Positions 33,369-42,751 are shown, numbered from the stretch's first letter. The stretch is DNA of 64,000 nt from Paenibacillus sp. YYML68 (GCF_027923405.1 NZ_BQYI01000001.1:821501-885500); one strand, 5' to 3'. Numbers and translations: made by a program. The notes: generated by a model not told the origin, from the sequence alone.

Positions 33369-34376
33369 ATGGCGAACGTTTCTGTAGAAGCAATGACTAG
33401 CGCAGAGATGGGCAAGCTCTGGGCTACGTACCTGTTCAATAACTATTCTGGCTACGTTCTGACCGTATTTGAGCATCATGCAGCCGATGAGCAGATCAAG
33501 CAGCTGCTGCAGCGCGCAAGGCAGCTAGGCGAGAGCAACCAGCAAGCCGTCAAGCAGATGATGCAGGAGCATCAGTTCCCTATACCGGAAGGCTTCAGCC
33601 AGCAAGATATAGACTTGAGCGCTCCGCCGCTATATACCGATCCGTTCTATCTATATTATTACACGAAAATGGCATCCGCCGGTCTTGAGTTCTATGTCAG
33701 CACTATGCCGCTCATGACGCAGCCTTCCATTCGGAAGCTGTTCAATGGGTTCATGACCGACACGATTGCACTCTTGAATGAGCTGGTCGATCTGAAGATG
33801 TCGAAGGGGCTGTATGTGAAGCCGCCCTACATCCCTATCCCGGAGCGTGTGACGTATGCGAAGAGCGCTAATTATTTATCCGGCTTTCTTAAGGAAAAAA
33901 GAAGTCTGCATGCGCTCGGCATTACCTCGATATTTAACGATATCCAATTCTCATATGTGATGCATGCGTACTTGCTCGGGTTCAGTCAGGTGGCCAAGAA
34001 CGAAGAGATTCGGCGTTATGTGACTCGATGCAGCTCGTTGCTCTCCGAGCTTACGATGGAGCTGCGTACATTGCTCGAGGACGAGAGTATCGGAGCCGGA
34101 CTACCGACGGAGGCGAACGTCACAGCTTCAACCCGTGCCCCATTCTCGGACAAGCTGATGCTGTTTATGAGCAATCAGGTGATGTCCGTCTTGATCCGAC
34201 TATTAGGTAGATCGTTCTCGGAGACGAGTCGGCACGACCTGTCTGTCTTATATATGAAGCAGCTGGCTAAGGTCAGTACCCTTGCCCAGGATGGCATGAA
34301 GCTTCTCTTGGATCAAGGCTGGTTCGAGGAGCCGCCGCAGTCGCCGAATCGACAGCAGCTTATTCGACAACACTAA
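33369..34376 (+). CDS. DUF3231 family protein
   Basis: 335 residues in two similar all-helical halves (about 1-165 and 170-335), each of the ferritin-like type seen in DUF3231 proteins of spore-forming Firmicutes. The first half has LFNNYSGYVLTVFEHHAADE and the second IFNDIQFSYVMHAYLLGFSQ. The function is unknown; spore-coat or stress roles have been suggested for relatives. GGGAGTGAG precedes the ATG. Confidence 0.8.
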   Translation: MANVSVEAMTSAEMGKLWATYLFNNYSGYVLTVFEHHAADEQIKQLLQRARQLGESNQQAVKQMMQEHQFPIPEGFSQQDIDLSAPPLYTDPFYLYYYTKMASAGLEFYVSTMPLMTQPSIRKLFNGFMTDTIALLNELVDLKMSKGLYVKPPYIPIPERVTYAKSANYLSGFLKEKRSLHALGITSIFNDIQFSYVMHAYLLGFSQVAKNEEIRRYVTRCSSLLSELTMELRTLLEDESIGAGLPTEANVTASTRAPFSDKLMLFMSNQVMSVLIRLLGRSFSETSRHDLSVLYMKQLAKVSTLAQDGMKLLLDQGWFEEPPQSPNRQQLIRQH

Positions 34377-34647
34377 GAGGCGAAGTGAATCTGTAGTCGT
34401 ACATGTTATGCGGCTGAAGCTTGCATCTGAACGATGGACAGGGAGGTCGTCATTATAGTATGGGTCTAAAGTCACTGTTATGACGTGCGAAAAGGGATAA
34501 ACAGATATATTCACGCAGAGTAAGTGCCTCTATGTTCCTGGGTAAAATATTCTGACAATTAGTCTTTGTGTCGGATTACGTAATATATTGTCGTGCGGTA
34601 AGATGTAATCAAGATATCGGATCGGCGAGCACAACACTCCGCTGAAT

Positions 34648-34740
34648 CTCGATAAAGGCAAACCCGGTGAAAGCCGGCGACGCAAAGCTACAGGGGCTAC
34701 GAACGTGCATAGCGTTCTTGCCAGCCAGCTGCCGAAAGAT
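34648..34740 (+). promoter_or_regulatory. c-di-GMP-I (GEMM) riboswitch before Tad pilus operon
   Basis: The conserved GEMM-I blocks are present in order: AAGGCAAACC, a GGTGAAAGCC tetraloop hairpin, GGCGACGCAAAGCTACAGGG, a second hairpin (GAACG...CGTTC), and GCCAGCCAGCTGCC. This class binds c-di-GMP. It lies in the leader of the DUF192-flp-tad operon, about 90 bp before the first start codon. The remaining gap from 34377 holds the promoter (a TAATAT-like box near 34582) but no gene. Confidence 0.9.
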
Positions 34741-34743
34741 GCA

Positions 34744-34775
34744 GGGGAGTTTTCTTATGCAGAAAACCCTCCTTT
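34744..34775 (+). terminator. riboswitch expression-platform hairpin
   Basis: GAGTTTTC pairs with GAAAAC and CTC (one bulge) and ends in CCTTT. It follows the GEMM aptamer directly and is the likely terminator switched by c-di-GMP. Confidence 0.6.
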
Positions 34776-34827
34776 CGGGATCCATCCACAGGTGGGTATT
34801 TTGTCATGAGAAGGAGGGAATGCATAG

Positions 34828-35202
34828 GTGAGGCTGGTCGTTCGGGAGAGCGGAATACAGCTAGCAGAGACAATTATGGAAGCGTTAACATTCGGTCGGC
34901 GGCTGCGCGGGCTCATGCTGACAGCTTCCTTGCCCGAAGGGTGCGGACTGCTCCTTCGGCCGTGCAGGTCGGTGCATACGTTCTTAATGAAGTACGCGAT
35001 CGATGTTGTACATCTGGATGAAGAGGAACGCATCGTAGGGCTGGAGCATGAATTGAGGCCGGGACGCATCGGGGCTGTATTCGCCGGGACTCGCTCGGTT
35101 GTCGAGCTTCCGGCTGGCACGTTGAGGCGAAGCGGCGGGATTGAAGTCGGACAGACTGTGCAATGGTTACACCACTACACGAATCGGAGGCGATTGCTAT
35201 GA
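34828..35202 (+). CDS. DUF192 family protein
   Basis: 124 residues, a DUF192 domain: FGRRLRGLMLTASLPEGCGL near the start, the conserved RSVHTFLMKYAIDVVHLDEE in the middle and VVELPAGTLRRSGGIEVGQT near the end. The start is GTG after AAGGAGGG. It overlaps the flp pilin gene (CTATGATG), so it is coupled to the pilus operon. DUF192 proteins have no firm function, but they recur beside Tad genes in this group. Confidence 0.85.
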   Translation: MRLVVRESGIQLAETIMEALTFGRRLRGLMLTASLPEGCGLLLRPCRSVHTFLMKYAIDVVHLDEEERIVGLEHELRPGRIGAVFAGTRSVVELPAGTLRRSGGIEVGQTVQWLHHYTNRRRLL

Positions 35203-35393
35203 TGAACAAGCTGAGAGGTCTGTGGAATGATGAGCAAGGTCAAGGGATGACAGAGTATGGTCTGGTGCTCGGACTGATCGCGGTAGCGGTCGTAGCTGCA
35301 CTCATCGCGCTGCGCGGACATATCGTGAGCCTATTCGATAATGCGGAGGCAACGGTCAATACAGGTGTGACGGAGATGTCGACGACGCCGTAA
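35199..35393 (+). CDS. flp: Flp/Fap-type pilin
   Basis: 64 residues. A short leader with NDEQGQG is followed by the type IVb pilin N-terminus MTEYGLVLGLIAVAVVAALI, with Glu and Tyr at the places typical of Flp, and a short polar tail. The leader would be cut after Gly by the prepilin peptidase encoded downstream. CGGAGG precedes the ATG pair at 35199/35202. It forms the fibre of the Tad pilus. A terminator-like hairpin follows, which should leave flp mRNA in excess. Confidence 0.92.
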   Translation: MMNKLRGLWNDEQGQGMTEYGLVLGLIAVAVVAALIALRGHIVSLFDNAEATVNTGVTEMSTTP

Positions 35394-35416
35394 TGACTTC
35401 TCTCATAGGTGTGGAG

Positions 35417-35448
35417 GGCCGTGCGTTGGAGCAACGTACGGCCTTCTT
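35417..35448 (+). terminator. hairpin after flp, partial terminator
   Basis: GGCCGTGCGTTG pairs with CAACGTACGGCC (one mismatch) and is followed by TTCTTC. Placed between flp and the assembly genes, it fits partial termination that raises pilin over machinery. Confidence 0.8.
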
Positions 35449-35497
35449 CGTCCCATAGTTCCCTGAATTCCCAAGCATAGGACAAGGAGGAGCTCGC

Positions 35498-36010
35498 ATG
35501 TGGCAGGATACCGTGCTGATCGTTGTGCTGATCATCTGTGTGGTCACAGACATAAGAAGTCGTAAAATTTACAACAAGGTCATCTTCCCGACGCTGGTGC
35601 TTGCCGTATCGCTGCATGCGGTCCATGGTGGCTGGCATGGTCTAGGTCATTCGCTAACAGGCTTCGCGGTCGGTCTTGGAGTGCTCCTCTTGCCGTATAT
35701 GCTCGGTGGGATGGGGGCCGGTGATGTGAAGCTGCTGGCGCTCGTCGGTGCACTGAAGGGCGCGATGTTCGTGCTGACTGCCTCGGTCTACATGGCGCTC
35801 GTCGGTGCGGTTATGGCGCTTGTGATCGTACTGTTCAAGGACGGGTTCATGACGAGGCTGCGATTCATCGGGTATATCGTCGTCTGCTTGCGGCATCGGA
35901 TGAAGCCACAGCTGAAGGGTAGCTTCTCCTCGGGGACGTATCCGTATGGCGTGGCGATTGCTTGCGGCTGCGTTGCCTCCTTATGGCTGAAGGGATGGGG
36001 AGCGGGATGA
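35498..36010 (+). CDS. cpaA: prepilin peptidase, A24 family (TadV/CpaA)
   Basis: 170 residues with about five membrane spans and both aspartates of A24 peptidases: the first in IICVVTDIRSRKIYN, the second in GGMGAGDVKLLALVGAL (GxGD). It cuts the leader of the Flp pilin and of TadE-like pseudopilins. AAGGAGGAG precedes the ATG. It overlaps tadE by four bases (ATGA). Confidence 0.9.
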   Translation: MWQDTVLIVVLIICVVTDIRSRKIYNKVIFPTLVLAVSLHAVHGGWHGLGHSLTGFAVGLGVLLLPYMLGGMGAGDVKLLALVGALKGAMFVLTASVYMALVGAVMALVIVLFKDGFMTRLRFIGYIVVCLRHRMKPQLKGSFSSGTYPYGVAIACGCVASLWLKGWGAG

Positions 36011-36387
36011 TCAGGGAGGAGAAGGGTCAGTCATTGGTCGAGTTCGCTCTGCTACTACCGATCATGCTATTGCTGCTGTGCGGTATTGTCGATCTGGGCA
36101 GGCTGCTGTTCGCCTACTCCAGTCTGAACTTGACGGCGCAGGAGACGGTGCGACTCGGAGGACTCGGTCGCAGCGATGCGGATATGAGGGAGTATGCGAG
36201 AAGTCAGGTGCGGGTGGGAGACGGTTCCAGCCTAAGCGTGCAGATTACGCCTAGCGAGGCGAGCCGCAGGTCCGGTCAGAACGTGACGGTCACGCTATCT
36301 TACTCGCTGCCGCTCATTACGCCAATTATGACGCAGATCATTCCGGCCCCGGTGCTTGCAGCCCAATCTACGATACGTGTGGAATGA
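36007..36387 (+). CDS. TadE-like pseudopilin
   Basis: 126 residues. The TadE N-terminus is clear: EEKGQSLVEFALLLPIMLLL with Glu in the processing site, then a membrane span and a periplasm-side domain ending QSTIRVE. A longer frame going back into the peptidase gene is rejected because ATG at 36007 overlaps the preceding stop. TadE proteins are minor pseudopilins of the Flp pilus. Confidence 0.85.
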   Translation: MIREEKGQSLVEFALLLPIMLLLLCGIVDLGRLLFAYSSLNLTAQETVRLGGLGRSDADMREYARSQVRVGDGSSLSVQITPSEASRRSGQNVTVTLSYSLPLITPIMTQIIPAPVLAAQSTIRVE

Positions 36388-37334
36388 AGAATAGAGCGGA
36401 ATGGAGGAGGAAGCTCATGCGTGCTGCGATTAGCCGATTTGCACGGGAGGAGCGGGGCAGCACCATCGTGCTGGGGGGCATGTCCTTGCTGCTGCTGCTG
36501 ACGGTCAGCGGGCTCGTCGTGGATGGCGGTATCCTGTACGCTCAGCGAAGTCACTTGCAGAAGGTCGCGAACGCAGCCGCGCTATCCGGCGCTCAAGAGC
36601 TCACAGCTGATCAAGCCAAGGTAACGGCGGTGGTCGATGACATCCTGGAGCAGCATCACGAGCGGACAAGTCTCGTGCGGACGACGGTTACGCCGAAGAC
36701 GGGCGTGCGCGTGCAGCTTCGCAAGGCTGTGCCGCTCGGCTTCGCCAGGCTGCTCGGCAAGGACAGCGCGACCGTGTCGGCTGAGGCCGCCGCCGAGGTG
36801 CTACCGATGGGAGCAGCGGCAGGTGCTGCCCCGCTCGGCATTGATGAGTCGATTCCGCTGGAGTACTTGAAGCCGTATAAGCTGAAGGTGGACAGCAGCG
36901 GTGTTGAGGCCGGATATTTCGGCATATTGGCGCTGGGCGGGCCGGGCGCGAGCACGTATGAGAGCAATCTCATGCATGGCTACCCGAGTGAGATTAAGGT
37001 CGGCGATATTATCGACACGCAGACGGGCAATATTGCCGGGAAGACGCGTGCAGCGGTGAAGTACCGGATCGACTCGGATCCGTATCCACCGGGCGACTAC
37101 AGTCATCGCGATTCACCGAGAGTCATCCTCATACCGGTGTACCGACCGTACAACCATAACTCCAACCAGCTGAAGCATATTGAAGTAACCGGGTTCGCTT
37201 ACTTCTACATTACAGAGCCGATGTCGAGCAAGGATACGTCCATTACGGGCATGTTCCTCGAACGAACGGGAACAGGCTTCACGAAGTCCGGTACGGTGAA
37301 TAAAGGTGCCTACGCGATCAAGCTGGTCGAGTAA
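36384..37334 (+). CDS. TadG-like Flp pilus assembly protein
   Basis: 316 residues. The N-terminus REERGSTIVLGGMSLLLLLT followed by a span and VDGGILYAQRSHLQKVANAA is that of TadG/Flp-assembly proteins (TadE-like N-terminal motif). The C-terminal two-thirds is a soluble domain without the full von Willebrand motif of long TadG proteins. The gene overlaps tadE by four bases. Confidence 0.82.
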   Translation: MKNRAEWRRKLMRAAISRFAREERGSTIVLGGMSLLLLLTVSGLVVDGGILYAQRSHLQKVANAAALSGAQELTADQAKVTAVVDDILEQHHERTSLVRTTVTPKTGVRVQLRKAVPLGFARLLGKDSATVSAEAAAEVLPMGAAAGAAPLGIDESIPLEYLKPYKLKVDSSGVEAGYFGILALGGPGASTYESNLMHGYPSEIKVGDIIDTQTGNIAGKTRAAVKYRIDSDPYPPGDYSHRDSPRVILIPVYRPYNHNSNQLKHIEVTGFAYFYITEPMSSKDTSITGMFLERTGTGFTKSGTVNKGAYAIKLVE

Positions 37335-37399
37335 TGGATTGCAAGCAAGATAGGACAGGCGTACAGCATATCCCCAGATGAAGAAGGACAGGTGATGGC

Positions 37400-38089
37400 A
37401 TGAGATCGAAGCTCGTCTTGGCGGCAGCGCTCATCATGGGGCTGATTACGACGGTGCTTTTTTTCAACTATATGAAATCGTTCAATGAGGCCGCGAAGAG
37501 CAGTGAGCAGCAAGTCGAGGTGCTGGCGGCCAAGCAGGATATTCCGGAGAACACGAGGCTGTCGGCAGCGATGCTGCAGGTCATCCGTGTTCCTGCGCTA
37601 GGTGTAGAGGCGACGGCGCTGACCGGGCTGAAGCAGGCGGAGGGCAAGATCGCGGCCGTGAAGCTTGTGCCGGGCGAGGTGCTGCTCGCCCATCATGTGA
37701 CCGATCAGAAGGAGGAGACGCTCTTCGTCTCGAGGAAGGTGCGGGAGGGCTACCGCGCGATGTCAGTCGGCGTCAACCTTGTTCAGTCCGTATCGAATCT
37801 CATCGAGCCGGGCGATTACGTCGATGTCGTGTCGACCATTAAGGACCCTGCGACAGATAAGCTGCAGTCGACGCTCGTGCAGGGTCAGGTGCGTGTTCTG
37901 GCGATCGGTCGCCGCATGCTTGAGGCGAGGACGGATACGCCCTATGTGGAGTATGCCTCGGTCACGCTGGAGGTGAAGCCGGAGGACGGTATTCGCGTCA
38001 TTCAGGCTGGTGAGGAGGGCGTCCTCAGTCTGATGCTGCATAGCCGGGTAATCGAGCAAGCGGCTGCTGCGCCGGAGAAGAAGCCGTAG
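37400..38089 (+). CDS. cpaB: Flp pilus assembly protein CpaB/RcpC
   Basis: 229 residues. A membrane anchor (LVLAAALIMGLITTVLFF) is followed by an SAF domain with VEVLAAKQDIPENTRLSAAM and the RcpC-like domain with GYRAMSVGVNLVQSVSNLIE then PGDYVDVVSTIKD. In Gram-positives it works at the outer face of the membrane in pilus assembly. ACAGGTG precedes the ATG. Confidence 0.9.
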   Translation: MRSKLVLAAALIMGLITTVLFFNYMKSFNEAAKSSEQQVEVLAAKQDIPENTRLSAAMLQVIRVPALGVEATALTGLKQAEGKIAAVKLVPGEVLLAHHVTDQKEETLFVSRKVREGYRAMSVGVNLVQSVSNLIEPGDYVDVVSTIKDPATDKLQSTLVQGQVRVLAIGRRMLEARTDTPYVEYASVTLEVKPEDGIRVIQAGEEGVLSLMLHSRVIEQAAAAPEKKP

Positions 38090-38155
38090 GCAGGTGGGTG
38101 GTGGTCTTTAGGGAACGTTATGTGTGAAAAGCAGTTCAAGGGAGGCCCTCAATTT

Positions 38156-38227
38156 GGCTTCACCAAATTCGAGGCTTGCCATAACAATTCCCGATAATAC
38201 CCGGGAAATCGTTATTCCAGGAGGGGG
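38156..38227 (+). promoter_or_regulatory. repeated 5'-UTR element, copy 1 (before cpaE)
   Basis: The block CTTCACCAAATTCGAGGC and then TTGCCATAA are followed by a hairpin (ATAACAATTCCCG pairing with CGGGAAATCGTTAT) and TTCCAGGAGGGG. The same two conserved blocks flank a different-sequence hairpin at 46186-46252. The 3' block contains a Shine-Dalgarno sequence, so the element may govern translation of the next gene. It matches no riboswitch class I can name. Confidence 0.6.
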
Positions 38228-38237
38228 CGAAGGAGCG

Positions 38238-39092
38238 ATGAGAGGCGGGGCACATGGAAGCGAGGGGCAGCCGACCGGCAAGCGGGGCGAGATGATCGTG
38301 GTCTGCAGCGCCAAGGGCGGGATCGGACGAACCGTGACGACGGTCAATCTGGCGGTCGCCTTAACGAAGAAGAACATCCAAGTCGGCGTGCTGGACGGCA
38401 GCTTTCAATTCGGGGACGTTGCGCTCGCGCTCGATCTGCATCCTACCTTCACGATCAAGGACGTGGTGGACAATCTGGGCACGATGGATCGCTACACGCT
38501 CAGCAGCTTCCTTATCCATCACGGGAGCGGGGTCAAGGTGCTGGCGGCGCCGGAGCGTCCGGAATATGCCGACCTCATTACGCCGCAGGTGCTGGATCAG
38601 GTGTGCGACCTCATGCTGCAGCAGCACGATTACGTGCTGGTCGATACGGCTGCGGGACTCGGGGAGCGGACGCTGCAATTCATAGAGAAGGCAGATCAAA
38701 TCTTCATCCTGACGACGCTTGAGATGAGCGCGATTAAGAATACGAAGCTGATGCTGGAGACGCTCGGCGTGCTCGGACTGCTCGATAAGGTGCAGCTCGT
38801 CGTCAATCGCTCGACGATGGAGAGCGTGATCAAGGCGACGGATGTGCCGGACATTCTCGGCGTCGAGTCGACGATCTACATCCCGAACGATTACCAGATT
38901 GTCGGTCAGTCGCTCAATATCGGCATTCCGTTCGTTATCAATCAGGCGAAGACGGACATGGCGAAGACGATGTTCAAGCTGGCGGAGCAACTGATCTCAA
39001 GACGTGAGATTTCGCTATTTAAGCCGAAGCAGGCAGGCTTCCTGCAGCAGCTGCTGCACAAGACGTCGAAGGGTGTTACGTCGATGTTCTAA
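38238..39092 (+). CDS. cpaE: CpaE/TadZ-like MinD-type ATPase
   Basis: 284 residues from ATG 38238. The deviant Walker A motif is in VVCSAKGGIGRTVTTVNLAV, the switch in DGSFQFGDVALALDL and Walker B in HDYVLVDTAAGLGERT. TadZ/CpaE ATPases place the pilus machinery in the cell. The receiver-like N-terminal domain of many CpaE proteins is absent. An in-frame GTG at 38124 would add 38 residues, but those are encoded by the repeated 5'-UTR element, so the later ATG after GGAGGGGGCGAAGGAG is preferred. Confidence 0.85.
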   Translation: MRGGAHGSEGQPTGKRGEMIVVCSAKGGIGRTVTTVNLAVALTKKNIQVGVLDGSFQFGDVALALDLHPTFTIKDVVDNLGTMDRYTLSSFLIHHGSGVKVLAAPERPEYADLITPQVLDQVCDLMLQQHDYVLVDTAAGLGERTLQFIEKADQIFILTTLEMSAIKNTKLMLETLGVLGLLDKVQLVVNRSTMESVIKATDVPDILGVESTIYIPNDYQIVGQSLNIGIPFVINQAKTDMAKTMFKLAEQLISRREISLFKPKQAGFLQQLLHKTSKGVTSMF

Positions 39093-39154
39093 TGAGGAGG
39101 GCCTCAATCGGCCTTCCACTCATTCGAGTCTTCATCAGGGGAGGGTACATCCTT

Positions 39155-40591
39155 ATGAGCCTATTGGACAAAATTCAAGCGAAGGCCGGTGCCTCCGCTG
39201 CGGATACAAGCTCTGCTGTGCAGGAGGAGCGCGGGAGTAGTCCGGCTGTCGAGCCGCAAGGGCCGATGAAGAAGGATCTGCTGACGACCTTCCGCCACAT
39301 TCGCGGCTCGGAGCCGCGTCCGAAGGAGCAGACCGCTGCGATTACGAAGCATCAAGAGCTGAAGAATAAGCTGCACAAGCAGATCTTGAACGATCTGAAG
39401 GATGACGAGGTCGAATCGATCATTCCGAAGCTGGACGCGATGGCGGTGCAGCTGATCATGGAGGATGAATCGTTCCGCGGCAAGGTCGATCGGAAGAAGG
39501 TTGTGGAGGAGCTGATGCATGACCTGACCGGCTTCGGGCCGATCAATCCGCTGCTGCTCGACCCCGAGGTGAGCGAGGTGATGGTGAACGGGCCGAATCA
39601 GGTGTATGTGGAGCGCAGCGGCAAGCTCGAGCTATCCTACGTGCAATTCCGTGACGATGAGCATGTGCTTCATATTATTGAGAAGATCGTCGCCCCCATC
39701 GGACGCCGTGTCGACGAGAGCAGCCCGATGGTCGATGCGCGACTGCCAGACGGATCGCGTGTCAATGTGATCATTCCGCCCCTAGCGCTCAGGGGACCGA
39801 CTATTACGATCCGTAAATTTTCGAAAAAGCCGTATACGATCGAGAGCTTGATCCAATTCGGCACCATCTCCCGCGATATGGCGATCTTCCTCGAGGCGTG
39901 CGTCAAGGCGCGGCTGAACATCTTCGTCAGCGGGGGAACCGGCTCAGGAAAGACGACGTCACTGAACGTCTTGTCGTCGTTCATTCCTAGTGATGAGCGC
40001 ATCGTGACGATCGAGGACGCGGCAGAGCTGCAGCTGTCTCAGGAGCACGTCGTCTCGCTCGAGTCGCGGCCACCGAATATTGAAGGGAAGGGAGCCATCT
40101 CGATTCGCGATCTCGTGCGCAACTCCTTGCGGATGCGTCCAGAGCGGATCGTGATCGGTGAGGTGCGGGGCGGCGAGGCGCTCGATATGCTGCAGGCAAT
40201 GAATACGGGGCATGACGGCTCACTTGCCACCGGTCACTCGAACAGTCCGCGCGATATGATCTCCCGCCTCGAGACGATGGTGCTGATGGCCGGTATTGAG
40301 CTGCCGATCAAGGCGATCCGCGAGCAGATCGCAGGGGCGCTCGACCTGATCATCCAGCAGTCCCGCTTGAAGGACGGCTCCCGCAAAATTACGCATATTA
40401 CCGAGGTGCAGGGGATGGAGGGCGATGTGATCGTGCTCCAGGATATTTTTGTATACACGCAAACAGGGGTGGATGAGGAAGGCAAGGCGATCGGCAGGCT
40501 TCGCCCGACTGGTGTTCGTCCGAAGTTCTTCGAGCGACTGGAGACGTCTGGCATCCATGTTCCTGCATCTGTGTTCATTGAGGAGGATTGA
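39155..40591 (+). CDS. cpaF: Tad secretion ATPase CpaF/TadA
   Basis: 478 residues. Secretion ATPase of the VirB11/TadA type: N-terminal domain ending [19 protein letters not shown], Walker [21 protein letters not shown], Asp box [13 protein letters not shown], Walker [21 protein letters not shown], and His box [13 protein letters not shown]. It powers pilus assembly. GGGGAGGG precedes the ATG at 39155; a longer frame starting in the cpaE stop region is rejected. Confidence 0.95.
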   Translation: MSLLDKIQAKAGASAADTSSAVQEERGSSPAVEPQGPMKKDLLTTFRHIRGSEPRPKEQTAAITKHQELKNKLHKQILNDLKDDEVESIIPKLDAMAVQLIMEDESFRGKVDRKKVVEELMHDLTGFGPINPLLLDPEVSEVMVNGPNQVYVERSGKLELSYVQFRDDEHVLHIIEKIVAPIGRRVDESSPMVDARLPDGSRVNVIIPPLALRGPTITIRKFSKKPYTIESLIQFGTISRDMAIFLEACVKARLNIFVSGGTGSGKTTSLNVLSSFIPSDERIVTIEDAAELQLSQEHVVSLESRPPNIEGKGAISIRDLVRNSLRMRPERIVIGEVRGGEALDMLQAMNTGHDGSLATGHSNSPRDMISRLETMVLMAGIELPIKAIREQIAGALDLIIQQSRLKDGSRKITHITEVQGMEGDVIVLQDIFVYTQTGVDEEGKAIGRLRPTGVRPKFFERLETSGIHVPASVFIEED

Positions 40592-40596
40592 GGACG

Positions 40597-41559
40597 ATGC
40601 TCGGTCTGCTCACGGGGATGTTCGCGCTCAGCAGCTTCCTGCTGTTCGCAGGCTTGCTGCAGCTGTTCTTCTTAACGGACAAGCGGATGCAGAGACGATT
40701 GAACCGATATTTGGAGCTTAATGATAAGAAGAAGCTGGGCAGGAGCGGCTTCCAGCTGCTCGTTCAGCTGCAGCTGTCCAAGCAGGCGGTGCGGGAGCGG
40801 GTGCTGACGAAGAAGAACAGCGAGCGTCTGGAGACGATGCTCACCCGCGCAGGTGTGTCGCTCAAGCCGGAGGAGTTCATCATCTTCCGCTGGATGAGCA
40901 CGGTGCTGGGAGGCGGCATGCTCTATCTGCTCGTGCCGGAGCCTCTTGCCGTTCCGATCGGAGTCGTGCTTGGTTATATGGCGCCCAGGTGGTGGGTCGC
41001 GCGGTTGCGGAGGAAGCGGGTCACACAGTTCAACGATAGTCTGCTCGATATGCTGACGACGGTCATCGGCTCGCTGCGGGCAGGCTTCAGCTTCGTTCAG
41101 GCGCTGCGTACCGTCATTGATGAGTCTGACGGCCCGATGAAGGAGGAGGCGGAGATCGTGCTGAAGGAGCTCCAGTACGGCAGCAGCATGGAGGATGCGC
41201 TGCACGATTGGAAGGAGCGGATGCCGAGCGAGGACTTGGATCTCATGATTCAAGCGATCTTGATCCAGCGTCAGATTGGCGGTAATCTTGCGGTCATTCT
41301 CGAGACGATCGTGCAGACGATACGAGATCGAGGCCGCATCCAGCGCCAAGTATCGACCTTGACGGCCCAGGGACGGTTATCCGGCATCGTCATCGGACTG
41401 CTGCCCTTCGTGCTCGGACTTGTCATCTACTTGATCGAGCCGACGTATATCGGTACGCTGTTCAGCCATCCGGTCGGCATCGGCATGACGATCGCGGGGC
41501 TGTGCTCCGGTGTTCTCGGCTTCGTATTTATTCGTAAAATGACAACAATCGAGGTGTAG
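40597..41559 (+). CDS. tadB: Tad inner-membrane platform protein TadB
   Basis: 320 residues. Membrane spans at both ends surround a type II secretion F domain with FNDSLLDMLTTVIGSLRAGF and MPSEDLDLMIQAILIQRQIG. It forms the membrane platform with TadC. TTG at 40588 overlaps the cpaF stop, but ATG at 40597 is better placed behind GAGGAGG. Confidence 0.9.
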   Translation: MLGLLTGMFALSSFLLFAGLLQLFFLTDKRMQRRLNRYLELNDKKKLGRSGFQLLVQLQLSKQAVRERVLTKKNSERLETMLTRAGVSLKPEEFIIFRWMSTVLGGGMLYLLVPEPLAVPIGVVLGYMAPRWWVARLRRKRVTQFNDSLLDMLTTVIGSLRAGFSFVQALRTVIDESDGPMKEEAEIVLKELQYGSSMEDALHDWKERMPSEDLDLMIQAILIQRQIGGNLAVILETIVQTIRDRGRIQRQVSTLTAQGRLSGIVIGLLPFVLGLVIYLIEPTYIGTLFSHPVGIGMTIAGLCSGVLGFVFIRKMTTIEV

Positions 41560-41562
41560 CCG

Positions 41563-42618
41563 ATGCTGTATGCTGCGTTCTGTATGACGGTGACGCTGAC
41601 GATCTACGCGCTGTATGCGCTTGGCGAGGAGAGGCGGTCACGTCTGAAGCGGCGTCTCTCCCATGTGAAAGGTAGCGCAGGCTCAGCGGGAGCCGGGGCG
41701 GAGTCGGGTCTCGAAGGGAGAGCTGCCACTGCAGGCGGCGGTGCATCCGGGGGAGCCGTCGAAGGGGGCCCACGAGGAAGCGGCGAGGCTCACGGAGCAA
41801 GGCAGAGCGGAGGGAATACGCTCGAGGACGGCGAAGGTGAAGAGCGGGGGACACTGGCGGCTCGATTTATGCGCTCGTCCTGGAGGAAGCTTCGGCGCAG
41901 CTTCAGCAGGCGGCTGCAGGAGCGTCAGGAGGCCCGAATCGAGCTGAGGCTGCTTCAGGCCGGGCGGCCGTTCCAGATGACGCCGGTCGATTATCGTCTG
42001 CTTCAGCTTACCTTGCTGGCAGGGCTGCCGGTTCTCGTCGGCTTGTATGGCCTCGTGCTCGGTATGGGTATTGGCGGGATATTGCTCATGGGAGTCGTCG
42101 GGCTCCTGCTGGCGCTCCTGCTGCCCGGCTATTATTTGACGCTGAAGACGAGGGTAAGATCCAAGCAAGCATTGCGCGAGCTACCGGATGTGCTGGACCT
42201 GCTGACGGTCAGTCTTGAGGCCGGACTTGGCTTCGATGCGGCGCTCAGCAAGCTCATCTCGAAGAAGGAGGGCGTCCTCGCAGGCGAGTTCAGGCGCTGT
42301 CTGGAGGAGATTCGGCTCGGCAAGACGAGGCGGGAGGCGCTGACCGGCGTTAAGGAGCGTCTCGTGCTCGATGAGCTGCGCGTGCTGATCGGCAGTATTC
42401 TGCAGGCAGAGAAGCTCGGCATTGGCATGGTACAAGTATTGCGGGTGCAGTCTCAGGAGGTACGGGAGAGGCGGAAGCAGCGGGCGGAGGAGGAGGCGAT
42501 GAAGGCGCCGATTAAGATGCTGTTCCCTCTTGTTCTGTTTATATTTCCTAGCTTATTCATCGTGCTGCTAGGTCCGGCGGTCATCCAATTCATCGAGACG
42601 TTCTCGAATACGCCGTAA
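41563..42618 (+). CDS. tadC: Tad inner-membrane platform protein TadC
   Basis: 351 residues. An N-terminal span, then an unusually Gly/Ser/Glu-rich linker (about residues 40-105, for example SAGSAGAGAESGLEGRAA), then spans and a type II secretion F domain with LPDVLDLLTVSLEAGLGFDA and ILQAEKLGIGMVQVLRVQSQ, ending in a span. It follows tadB by 3 bp and closes the operon. The linker is longer and of lower complexity than usual for TadC. Confidence 0.9.
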   Translation: MLYAAFCMTVTLTIYALYALGEERRSRLKRRLSHVKGSAGSAGAGAESGLEGRAATAGGGASGGAVEGGPRGSGEAHGARQSGGNTLEDGEGEERGTLAARFMRSSWRKLRRSFSRRLQERQEARIELRLLQAGRPFQMTPVDYRLLQLTLLAGLPVLVGLYGLVLGMGIGGILLMGVVGLLLALLLPGYYLTLKTRVRSKQALRELPDVLDLLTVSLEAGLGFDAALSKLISKKEGVLAGEFRRCLEEIRLGKTRREALTGVKERLVLDELRVLIGSILQAEKLGIGMVQVLRVQSQEVRERRKQRAEEEAMKAPIKMLFPLVLFIFPSLFIVLLGPAVIQFIETFSNTP

Positions 42619-42623
42619 GGTTA

Positions 42624-42652
42624 GGGCAAGAAGCGACGCTTCTTGCCTTGTT
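42624..42652 (+). terminator. terminator of the Tad operon
   Basis: GGCAAGAAGC and GCTTCTTGCC form a perfect 10-bp stem followed by TTGTTT. Confidence 0.9.
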
Positions 42653-42751
42653 TGCCGTGAGGAGGCATGGACGTCTAGGAGGCTGATGCTATATGGGACT
42701 AATGGCACATTTCATAAACGAAACTTAAGGTATATTTAACCTACAATTAAC

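Noticed and set aside
38156..38227. Second c-di-GMP riboswitch at the repeated element
   Set aside because: None of the GEMM-I or c-di-GMP-II consensus blocks are present; the fold is a single hairpin between conserved strands.
38124..38237. GTG start giving cpaE 38 more residues
   Set aside because: Those codons overlie the repeated 5'-UTR element, which is non-coding at its other copy; no SD precedes the GTG.
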